Below, one piece after another: positions 8,458 to 14,992 of a stretch of 42,347 nucleotides of DNA. The translations under genes were made by a program, and so were the position numbers. The DNA is from Planctomycetia bacterium (lineage in GTDB: Bacteria > Planctomycetota > Planctomycetia > Pirellulales > Thermoguttaceae), in assembly GCA_030527105.1 (NCBI GenBank), contig JAUNBK010000026.1:1-42347 (forward strand). The letters run 5' to 3'. The notes under the pieces were generated by a model, which was not told the DNA's origin, did not search any database, and saw nothing but the letters and a program-made list of their open reading frames with translations. Every line of letters begins with the position of its first letter. Position 1 is the stretch's first letter.

Positions 8458-8682
8458 CTACTCGTCGTCCAAATTTGCTTTATCCTCGCGACGCGGCGAT
8501 CCAACGAGAAGATAAATCCCTAACGCAACACACAAGACGACCAGAATATACGGAATCGCCCACGAGGGGGATTTTGCCTGTTCGAGTTTTTTCTCCTCCG
8601 CGAAACAAACGATCGCCCACGCGAAAAAGAACCACTGCCAAAAACAGACGCTCGCGCACCTGCGGATTTTATGAAATTTCAT
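8458..8682 (-). CDS. Small membrane protein, function unknown
   Basis: This 74-aa protein has a basic N-terminus, a first hydrophobic segment (residues 9-28, aromatic-rich) ending in a plausible 'CFA' cleavage site, and a short charged region. A second strong transmembrane helix (about 45-66) follows, and then a polar tail ending in Asp-Asp-Glu. I recognise no domain. I chose ATG 8682 because AGAGGG lies seven bases upstream and it begins four bases beyond the greA stop. A longer ATG at 8706 would overlap greA. It is probably translated from the greA transcript. Confidence 0.65.
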   Translation of the reverse strand: MKFHKIRRCASVCFWQWFFFAWAIVCFAEEKKLEQAKSPSWAIPYILVVLCVALGIYLLVGSPRREDKANLDDE

Positions 8683-8686
8683 GAGT

Positions 8687-9160
8687 CTACCCTCTCGTGA
8701 TTTCAAGAATCTCCAACCGAAGCAGCCCTGCTGGAACTTTCACCTCTGCCACTTCTCCCACTTTTTTCCCCAACAACCCAGACGCCAAAGGACTCGAGAC
8801 CTGAATTTTCCCAACGGAAGAGTCTTCCTCGCCAGCGCCAACGAGCGTTAGGGACTCTTCTTCGTCATAATCCAAATCCTTCACGCGCACCGTACAACCG
8901 AACGCCACGATGTCCGTGGGAATCGTCGACTCGTCCACAATTTCCGCGACGCTGAGTTTGTACCGCAGGTCGTTCATTTTCGCCTCGAGCATTCCTTGGG
9001 ATTCGCGCGCACCATGGTACTCCGCATTCTCCTTCAGGTCTCCCTCCGCACGCGCAGTAGCAATCCGCTCAAGAATCTCCGGCATCTCGACTTGCTCCAT
9101 GTGCTCCAATTCCGCACGAAGTTTATCATATCCCGCCTGAGTCATATAATATTCTGCCAT
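8687..9160 (-). CDS. greA: Transcription elongation factor GreA
   Basis: GreA binds the secondary channel of RNA polymerase and stimulates cleavage of backtracked transcripts. The protein is 157 aa, the usual size. The N-terminal coiled coil carries '[16 protein letters not shown]', then '[22 protein letters not shown]', which includes the acidic tip Asp-Leu-Lys-Glu-Asn-Ala-Glu-Tyr. The C-terminal FKBP-like domain ends in '[21 protein letters not shown]', followed by the typical Leu/Ile-rich strand. ATG 9160 is supported by GGGAG five bases upstream. An open frame extends to 9295 but has no homology. The small membrane protein gene follows after four bases. Confidence 0.96.
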   Translation of the reverse strand: MAEYYMTQAGYDKLRAELEHMEQVEMPEILERIATARAEGDLKENAEYHGARESQGMLEAKMNDLRYKLSVAEIVDESTIPTDIVAFGCTVRVKDLDYDEEESLTLVGAGEEDSSVGKIQVSSPLASGLLGKKVGEVAEVKVPAGLLRLEILEITRG

Positions 9161-9345
9161 AACAACTCCCGTTCCGCTAAAAATGTTCGACAATTCAACA
9201 AAAAAAACCAAGACAACCTTTCTCATATCGCCTCTTTCGACCTTTTCCCCGCCGCAAAACCTCGCGACTGGAGGAGAAAGGAGAAATATCGGCATAAACG
9301 AAAGGTTGCCTCAACTATCAAATGAAAATAGTACTCATCGTACTT

Positions 9346-9450
9346 TATACTCGTTCTCCTTTAAAATTCCCGTTTTACGCGACGCTTTGCGAGCCGTGGT
9401 GCGTAGCTCCAACGGCGGACGACACCGGAAATTTCAACGAGAAGTATATA
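9346..9450 (+). repeat. Intergenic palindrome family, near-complete copy
   Basis: This 105-bp copy is a good reference for the family. It begins TATACTCGTTCTCC and has the centre GAGCCGTGGTGCGTAGCTCC. It ends ACGAGAAGTATATA, followed by A. The two halves pair imperfectly over most of their length. It lies between greA and the end of the phosphohexomutase gene. Confidence 0.85.
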
Positions 9451-9469
9451 AATGCAGCACGCCCGAATT

Positions 9470-10924
9470 TCACAAGGAGTCGCCGTGTAGGATATCTTGG
9501 GCGATATTCGCCACAAAGTCGCAGAGCGCGGTTGCTTTTTTGGGCGTTCTCGCCTCAGCGATGATTCGCACGACCGGTTCCGTGTTGCTAGGTCGGACCA
9601 AAAGCCACGCACCCTCCCACGAAAGGCGCAGCCCGTCTTGTGTGTCGACGGACGCCTCGGCAGAAGAATTCCGCACCTCGTCGTACAAAGCGCTCAATTT
9701 GTTCGAAGGCATCTGGATTTTGCGCTTCTCAATCGCATACTTGGGCAACTCCGCGACCAATTCGGAGACGGATTTCCCCGTTCGAGCCATCAAATCCAAC
9801 ACAAATGCCATTCCGACGAAACTGTCGCGCACCCAACCAACAGGAGGGAAGATCGGACCTCCGTTCCCTTCCCCACCAAAAATGGCGTGCGTCTGCTGCA
9901 TTTTATCCACCACGTTCGCCTCGCCAACGGGGGCAATCGCGTATTCGCACCCGAACTCGCGCACGACGTCGCGCGTCATGAGACTCGAAGCGCAATTCGT
10001 GACGACAACACGCCCCACCCCCTCGACACGCGCCGCCGCAAAAAGGCTTCTCGCGCACAGAGCAACGGTCGCTTCCTCTCCAACATACACGCCGTTTTCG
10101 TCGAGGATCGCGAGCCTGTCCGCATCAGGGTCTAAACAAAAACCAACGTTCGCGCCAGACTCCGCCGCAGCGCCCAAAATCGGCATCAAATTTTCCGCCG
10201 TTGGCTCTGGCACGTGGGCGAAATTCCCGTCCGGGGTCTCGTCCGCATTCGACCAGACGACCGCACACCCCAATTTTTTCATGAGGATTTTGGTCAAAAT
10301 GCTCCCCGCCCCATGGTTCGCGTCGACAAAGACGGAGAATTTTCGCTTTTTGATCGCCTTCGCGTCGACATGCTCCAAAATCGCCTCGACATGCGGGGCT
10401 TGAAATTTCGCTGGAGGTGCGGGCAGGTCTTGCCCCAAAGGCTCCTCTTCCTCGTCGAATTCCGCGTCCAAAGCGAACTCGTCAAGCGTCAGATTATCGT
10501 AAAATTTTCGGATTCTCTCGCCCTGCTCCGCCGGAATCACCCTCCCCTCGTCGTTGAATAGCTTGAGACCATTCCACGGTTGAGGATTGTGGCTTGCCGT
10601 GATTTGGATCGCGCCCGGGTAGCCATAAAACTTAGTGAGAAAGCCGACTGTGGGCGTCGCGGCAGTCCCGATGTCCATGGAAGTGAGTCCTGCCTCGGCA
10701 ACGGCTCTTTGCACCTCGGTCGTTATCCATGCGGCAGAGTCTCGACCATCGTTTGCGATGAGGAAAGGCAGCTCCGCGTGGATAAGCTCCGGGTGCCGCA
10801 TTTTCATGAATGAGGCGTAAGCGAAAACGTAGCGCTGAACGACTTCTGGGTTCAATGTTTCGGGGCAAAGCCCGCGCAGTCCGGAAACGGAAATGATAAG
10901 AGAAGAGGTGGATTTATTACTCAT
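9470..10924 (-). CDS. Phosphoglucosamine/phosphohexomutase family protein (GlmM-like)
   Basis: This 484-aa alpha-D-phosphohexomutase moves phosphate between C1 and C6 of hexose phosphates. The four family signatures are present. The phosphoserine loop is 'TASHNP' with Ser111. The Mg-binding loop is 'DPDADR' at 265-270. The sugar-specificity loop is 'GGEGNGG'. The C-terminal phosphate site is 'RPSNTEP'. The opening 'ISVSGLRG' replaces the usual G-T-x-G-x-R-G, as in several GlmM-like and PGM/PMM proteins. I favour a GlmM-type role in UDP-GlcNAc synthesis, but phosphomannomutase cannot be excluded. I chose ATG 10924 over an upstream TTG at 10948. No strong ribosome site is seen. The gene diverges from rimO, with a long gap between. 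Confidence 0.85.
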   Translation of the reverse strand: MSNKSTSSLIISVSGLRGLCPETLNPEVVQRYVFAYASFMKMRHPELIHAELPFLIANDGRDSAAWITTEVQRAVAEAGLTSMDIGTAATPTVGFLTKFYGYPGAIQITASHNPQPWNGLKLFNDEGRVIPAEQGERIRKFYDNLTLDEFALDAEFDEEEEPLGQDLPAPPAKFQAPHVEAILEHVDAKAIKKRKFSVFVDANHGAGSILTKILMKKLGCAVVWSNADETPDGNFAHVPEPTAENLMPILGAAAESGANVGFCLDPDADRLAILDENGVYVGEEATVALCARSLFAAARVEGVGRVVVTNCASSLMTRDVVREFGCEYAIAPVGEANVVDKMQQTHAIFGGEGNGGPIFPPVGWVRDSFVGMAFVLDLMARTGKSVSELVAELPKYAIEKRKIQMPSNKLSALYDEVRNSSAEASVDTQDGLRLSWEGAWLLVRPSNTEPVVRIIAEARTPKKATALCDFVANIAQDILHGDSL

Positions 10925-11230
10925 AGCCGGCAAATAATTAAATAACAAGACGTGTTCTCATACTCTCAACTTGCGAAGGAACGTGATGTTCCGCATTATT
11001 CGGGGCGCAAATCCGCAACACAATCTACGAAGGGCGGAAGCGTCTCTATCCGAAATGAAAATGCAAGGAGTCGAGACTATGAAAGCACGTCAAAAAACAA
11101 GTCTCTATTTAACGGCGTCCAGCCTAAATGAAGGTCCAATGTACAACCAAACGACGAAATAAAATAACGTTTCTTTTAAACCTCCTGATATGAAACGAAT
11201 GCAATTTTTTTGGCAAAACACTCACTCGCT

Positions 11231-11938
11231 GGGGCGCAATCAAACGCCCCAATAATCAGGTCCGGTTCTGGCTCGTTGCTGAATCATGGTAATCTCCCTG
11301 ATAAAATCTGGGGTTCGACTTATACGCGAAGCGAAAAACAACCTCCTGAATACGCCCGCGAAATAGGGGAAACGACACCAACTACGATACAACTTCAAAA
11401 CCTGAGGAAGTTCCTTTCAAAACCTCCAAATGCGTTGACATGAAGAAGACTTGCATACAAACACTCACTAATCATTGGAGGAACGAAACCAACTTGCGCG
11501 GGGCACGACATGCCCGACGCGAGGTTTCCCCCTGCAAGACTCAAAGAATGCCAACTCTGAAACGATTCTTCCGGTCTTTGACAATCGTGAAAAGTCCCTC
11601 AACCAAACACCCTCTTGTCGCCAACGCGACCCGCTTTTCGAAACTGCTTTCGGCGCGCGATATGTTTCTGCTTTGCGCCGTGCTCATTTATATTTCGAAC
11701 TTGAAGAACCCTCTCTTTAAGGGTTCGGGCGTCTTCCAGCTTGGGGAAGCAACTCACGAATCATCTATTACTATTATCGTCGATAGTCAAATCTGACGCC
11801 AGAGAAAATCTGCAAATCGTCAAATTTTTCAAATCTTCGACTGATTACGAGGAGAAGTTTCCTCCCCCTCAACAACTCTATTATGACACATTTCCCCGGG
11901 TTTGTCAAATGGGAAAAGGGGGATTTCCCCCGTTTTTC
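11231..11938 (+). ncRNA. Candidate structured non-coding RNA locus
   Basis: Several stems occur in order. GGGGCG/CGCCCC pairs at 11231-11236 and 11245-11250. ATCAGG/CCTGAT pairs at 11255-11260 and 11297-11302. A nested stem at 11493-11538 combines CTTGC/GCAAG, CGCG/CGCG and GGGCA/TGCCC. GAACCCT/AGGGTTC pairs at 11706-11726, and CTTCC/GGAAG at 11733-11749. A strong terminator follows at 11912-11938. CCTCCTGA motifs at 11181 and 11343 are complementary to Shine-Dalgarno sequences. No Rfam family is recognised. The strand is taken from the terminator, which could also serve a minus-strand transcript. Degenerate coding sequence is the main alternative. Confidence 0.3.
11912..11938 (+). terminator. 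Strong rho-independent terminator
   Basis: GGGGG (11918-11922) and CCCCC (11927-11931) form a stem around ATTT. The flanking GAAAA and TTTTTC can extend it, and the T run lies at 11933-11937. Because of the A run on the left it could act in both directions. No coding gene ends here, which suggests a non-coding transcript. Confidence 0.65.
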
Positions 11939-12222
11939 TCAAATTTTCCCAAAAAAACCCCAATTTTTCGCCGTACGTTTTTCTAACGCATCATTTCTCC
12001 CTCTGCTCCTATTTAAAAATACGTATAAATCTCTTCTGCGTTCGTTTTTTCACTCCAAATTTGTCCCCCGCCTTGCGATTTTTCCAGAATTCACTCTCTT
12101 TTCCCCCGTTTTTCGCCACTTTTTCCCTGGAAACGACCTCTGGGTACTTCTCAAAAAAATTTTTTCGGGTATCATAAGTGGTTGGTTCAGCGCACTTCAA
12201 AAATGTAGCTTTCACAACGTTC

Positions 12223-12262
12223 CGCTCTCCGTGACGCAAAGCTCCAACGGTGGGTAAAAGCG
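12223..12262 (+). repeat. Degenerate fragment of the intergenic palindrome family
   Basis: The stretch reading CTCCGTGACGCAAAGCTCC, followed by AACGGTGGG, resembles the central part and right arm of the family. It directly precedes a near-complete copy. Confidence 0.45.
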
Positions 12263-12269
12263 GAATTCC

Positions 12270-12376
12270 TATACTCATCGGACTTTAAAATTCCCGTTCT
12301 GCGCGACGTTTTGCGAGCCGTGGTGCGAGAGCTTCCGAGGCGGGCGGAACCGGAAATTTCAACGCGAAGTATTATA
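12270..12376 (+). repeat. Intergenic palindrome family, near-complete copy
   Basis: This 107-bp copy starts TATACTCATCGG, contains GAGCCGTGGTGCGAGAGCTTCC as core and ends CGCGAAGTATTATA. It lies in the divergent region upstream of rimO. Confidence 0.85.
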
Positions 12377-12385
12377 TACCCCATG

Positions 12386-12479
12386 CACTATAAAATTCCG
12401 CTTCACCAGCATTTTTGCTTCGCTGAAAATGCCTGCATCAGAACCGCACAAAACGGAAATTCAAATGAGAACGAGTATA
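12386..12479 (-). repeat. Second hairpin element directly upstream of rimO
   Basis: The outer end at 12447-12479 is the family's TATACTCGTT-type terminus read on the minus strand. It continues into AATTTCCGTTTTGTGC. The opposite end begins TATAAAATTCCG. The centre is a different hairpin, with CAGCATTTT (12408-12416) facing AAAATGCCTG (12426-12435). It may be a diverged or recombined family member. The rimO start codon is 15 bases downstream, so this sequence would form its leader. Confidence 0.5.
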
Positions 12480-12493
12480 AAACACAAAAAATT

Positions 12494-13852
12494 ATGATCA
12501 AATGCTCCATTATTTCGCTCGGCTGTCCCAAAAACCTGGTTGATAGCGAACAAATCCTGGGTCTCCTTCAACAAAGTTCCTTCGAAATCGAGTTGGAGCC
12601 GGAGGAAGCGGACGTCGTCATTATAAATACATGCGGTTTTCTTGCGGCTTCGCGAGATGAGGGGATGGAGCACATTCGGCGGATGGAGGCGCTGCGGCGC
12701 GACCCGCAGGCGAGACTCCGTTGTTTGATCGTGGCGGGGTGCCTCGTTTCGCGTGACAAAGAGGCGCTCGTCGAGAGGTGCGAGTTTGTAGACGTTTTTT
12801 TGGACGTCTTTTCGAGAGACGCGATTTTAGAAGCGGTAGAACACGTCCTTTCGCCAAGCGAAGACGCTCCCTCGCGCCCGACCCAGGCGCAACGCCTCAT
12901 TTGTGGGCGAACCCCCGGCATTGCGCACGACACTCATCGTTTTCCTCTCCTCCCACCACACACGGCATACCTCAAAATTGCCGAGGGATGCAATCGTCGA
13001 TGCTCCTTTTGCGCGATTCCCAACATTCGAGGGAATTTCACGAGCAAACCAATGGCGGAAATTCTCGACGAGGCGCGGCGTCTCGTAGCGTCCGGCGTGC
13101 GAGAAATCATGCTCATTGCGCAAGAAACGAGTTTCTACGGCAGGGATTTAGCGGACCCAGACGCCTCCCTCGCCTCCCTCTTGCGCCAATTGGGGCGTTT
13201 GGAGGGGGAAGGGCTTCGGTGGGTGCGACCTATGTATCTCTACCCGCAGTTGTTTGAGGAGGAGTTGGTCGACGCACTCGCGCAGACGCCCAACGTGGTG
13301 CCGTATATCGATTTGCCGCTCCAGCATATTAATAATCGAATATTGAAATCAATGCGTCGAGCCGTGACGCGGGAAGAAACACTCGACTTGTTGGAGCGCC
13401 TCCGTGAGCGGATTCCTCAACTAGCGATTCGCACGGCATTTATCGTCGGCTACCCTGGCGAGACGCCCCAAGAGTTTGAGGAACTTCTCTCTTTCGTGAG
13501 GAAGCAGCGTTTTCCCCACGTGGGGGTGTTCCAATACTCTCCCGAGGAGGGAACTCCTGCCGCCACGATGATTCAGGTGTCGGAGAAGGTCGCGCGCAAA
13601 AGGGCGCAGACGTTGATGGACGTGCAGAGAAAAATTTCTGCCCAATGGACAAGATCGTTTGTGGGAAAAACGATGGACGTTATTGTCGACATGCGCGTTG
13701 AGAATGGATTTTTGGGGCGCACACCTTTCGACGCTCCCGACATCGACGGACGCGTATGGATTGCCGACGCGCCGATTCAACCTGGCGAGATTTATCCATG
13801 CAAGTTTGTCGCCGCCGACGAGTATGATCTCTTCGGAGAGGTTGTTTTTTAG
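12494..13852 (+). CDS. rimO: Ribosomal protein S12 methylthiotransferase RimO
   Basis: This radical-SAM enzyme adds a methylthio group to the conserved aspartate of ribosomal protein S12. The protein is 452 aa, normal length. The N-terminal MTTase domain begins 'CSIISLGCPKNLVDSE' and has the three cluster-binding cysteines Cys11, Cys47 ('NTCGF') and Cys83 ('AGCLV'). The radical-SAM motif is Cys166-x3-Cys170-x2-Cys173 in 'CNRRCSFCAIP', followed by 'IRGNFTSKP'. The C-terminal ~70 residues are a TRAM domain. 'SLGCPKN', 'IDLPLQHIN' and 'GVFQYSPEEGT' separate RimO from MiaB. ATG 12494 fits the family N-terminus. No clear ribosome site precedes it and the leader consists of repeat sequence. Confidence 0.95.
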   Translation: MIKCSIISLGCPKNLVDSEQILGLLQQSSFEIELEPEEADVVIINTCGFLAASRDEGMEHIRRMEALRRDPQARLRCLIVAGCLVSRDKEALVERCEFVDVFLDVFSRDAILEAVEHVLSPSEDAPSRPTQAQRLICGRTPGIAHDTHRFPLLPPHTAYLKIAEGCNRRCSFCAIPNIRGNFTSKPMAEILDEARRLVASGVREIMLIAQETSFYGRDLADPDASLASLLRQLGRLEGEGLRWVRPMYLYPQLFEEELVDALAQTPNVVPYIDLPLQHINNRILKSMRRAVTREETLDLLERLRERIPQLAIRTAFIVGYPGETPQEFEELLSFVRKQRFPHVGVFQYSPEEGTPAATMIQVSEKVARKRAQTLMDVQRKISAQWTRSFVGKTMDVIVDMRVENGFLGRTPFDAPDIDGRVWIADAPIQPGEIYPCKFVAADEYDLFGEVVF

Positions 13853-13853
13853 G

Positions 13854-13955
13854 AAGCCTTCAACTTTGGTGGGAGTCCAAATGGAGAACATTTCGGGACG
13901 CGTGTTTAAAGGCTCAAGGGAGAATTCTCCAATTCCTTGGACTGTCGGAAGGCTT
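13854..13955 (+). ncRNA. Nested stem structure between rimO and phoH
   Basis: Three collinear perfect stems nest. AAGCCTTC (13854-13861) pairs with GAAGGCTT (13948-13955). AGTCCAA (13874-13880) pairs with TTGGACT (13937-13943). TGGAGAA (13882-13888) pairs with TTCTCCA (13925-13931). Just downstream ACACT/AGTGT forms a small hairpin (13964-13976). The element starts one base after the rimO stop and fills most of the gap to phoH. It could be a leader regulatory RNA, an mRNA processing or stability element, or another dispersed palindrome. It shares no sequence with the main repeat family. Confidence 0.45.
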
Positions 13956-13999
13956 AAAGCCAGACACTGCAAGTGTTTATCGCACACGGAAACCATAAT

Positions 14000-14944
14000 A
14001 TGATCGAAAAAACTTTTTTAATTCCCGAGAATATTCCTCTCACTTCGTTTTTCGGTTTTCGCGACCGATATCAACGCAGAATAAGCGACACGTTGGGCGT
14101 CCGTATTTGGGCGCGCGAAAACGTTATTTATGCGTGTGGGACGCAGCAGGCGGTCGAAATGTCCATTGAACTCTTCGACATTATGAAAGAAAAATTGCTC
14201 AAACGCGGAGAAATTAGCGAGGAAGATGTCCTTTGTTTATTGTCCCAATTGGTTGAGGACGAAATTGCCGACTCCACGGGCAATATCTCTCCCTTCGAAG
14301 TTTTCAACGGCAAGCGCTTTCGACCTCGAACGGCGGGGCAGGCGCGATACGTTCGTGCCATTCAGGAGAACGAAGTTGTCTTCGGAATTGGTCCGGCAGG
14401 GACGGGGAAAACATATCTCGCCGTGGCGGCGGCGGTGGCGGCGATGAAAGCCGGAAAAATCAAAAGGCTCATCCTCGTGCGACCCGCGGTGGAGGCGGGC
14501 GAAAATCTCGGCTTTTTGCCCGGGGACCTCAAAGCAAAAATTGATCCCTACTTGCGACCCATTTTTGACGCTCTGCGCGACATGATGGATCCGCTCCTCC
14601 TCCGAAGAATGACGGAAGACGACGTGATTGAGATGAGTCCTCTCGCCTACATGCGCGGAAGGACGCTCAACGACGCTTTCATTATTCTCGACGAGGCACA
14701 AAACACGACCATTGCGCAAATGAAGATGTTTCTCACTCGAATGGGGAACAACTCGCGCGTTATCATTTCGGGCGACGTAACGCAGGTCGATCTTCCGCGC
14801 AATACGCCAAGCGGGCTGGTGGACGCGCTCAAAAGGCTCCACAATATCCCCGGCATCGCGATTGTCGAAATGGGTGAGATGGACGTCGTGAGACACGATT
14901 TGGTTCAGAAAATTATTCGAGCGTACGACGAGCCGACGGCGTAG
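14000..14944 (+). CDS. PhoH family P-loop ATPase
   Basis: This 314-aa protein matches the PhoH/YbeZ family, which is associated with RNA metabolism and often linked to the RNase YbeY. An N-terminal ~110 residues contain the KH-like region typical of YbeZ. The P-loop is Gly131-Pro-Ala-Gly-Thr-Gly-Lys-Thr138. Then come 'LVRPAVEAGENLGFLPGDL', the family's most diagnostic block, the Walker B 'AFIILDEAQN', and 'ISGDVTQVDLP'. The C-terminus is typical. ATG 14000 gives the family-like N-terminus. An in-frame GTG at 13973 is an alternative and neither has a strong ribosome site. ybeY does not follow, unlike the common arrangement. The next gene is a secreted protein. Confidence 0.92.
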   Translation: MIEKTFLIPENIPLTSFFGFRDRYQRRISDTLGVRIWARENVIYACGTQQAVEMSIELFDIMKEKLLKRGEISEEDVLCLLSQLVEDEIADSTGNISPFEVFNGKRFRPRTAGQARYVRAIQENEVVFGIGPAGTGKTYLAVAAAVAAMKAGKIKRLILVRPAVEAGENLGFLPGDLKAKIDPYLRPIFDALRDMMDPLLLRRMTEDDVIEMSPLAYMRGRTLNDAFIILDEAQNTTIAQMKMFLTRMGNNSRVIISGDVTQVDLPRNTPSGLVDALKRLHNIPGIAIVEMGEMDVVRHDLVQKIIRAYDEPTA

Positions 14945-14992
14945 TTCGTTCTCGCTTCGTGTGGTCGCAAAAAAACCTGGAAGGAGAGTATC

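Larger units (their letters stand above)
10925..12222. other. Long gene-poor region with stem-loops
   Basis: These 1.3 kb contain only short open frames in competing phases, none with a ribosome site or recognisable fold. The first part (10925-11230) is mixed sequence. From about 11230 to 11940 there are several stem-loops and a terminator, annotated separately. From about 11940 to 12180 the plus strand is strongly pyrimidine-rich with many T runs, and any frame there is low-complexity Phe/Ser/Pro. I see no rRNA, tRNA or tmRNA. Confidence 0.5.

Noticed and set aside
11309..11376. A tmRNA-like tag reading frame (Ala-Lys-Asn-Asn..., ending in a stop) after GGGTTCGACT
   Set aside because: The encoded peptide does not end in Ala-Ala, no paired acceptor ends or TTCRANTCC arm is found, and the distance from a 5' end is wrong.
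11210..11796. Two short overlapping plus-strand frames (77 and 118 aa)
   Set aside because: Neither has a ribosome site or coherent composition. Other frames are equally open, and stem-loops cross them. I left the region as possible non-coding RNA.
11883..12257. A 124-aa frame rich in Phe, Ser and Pro
   Set aside because: It is produced by a T/C-rich tract, runs through a terminator hairpin and has no conserved features.
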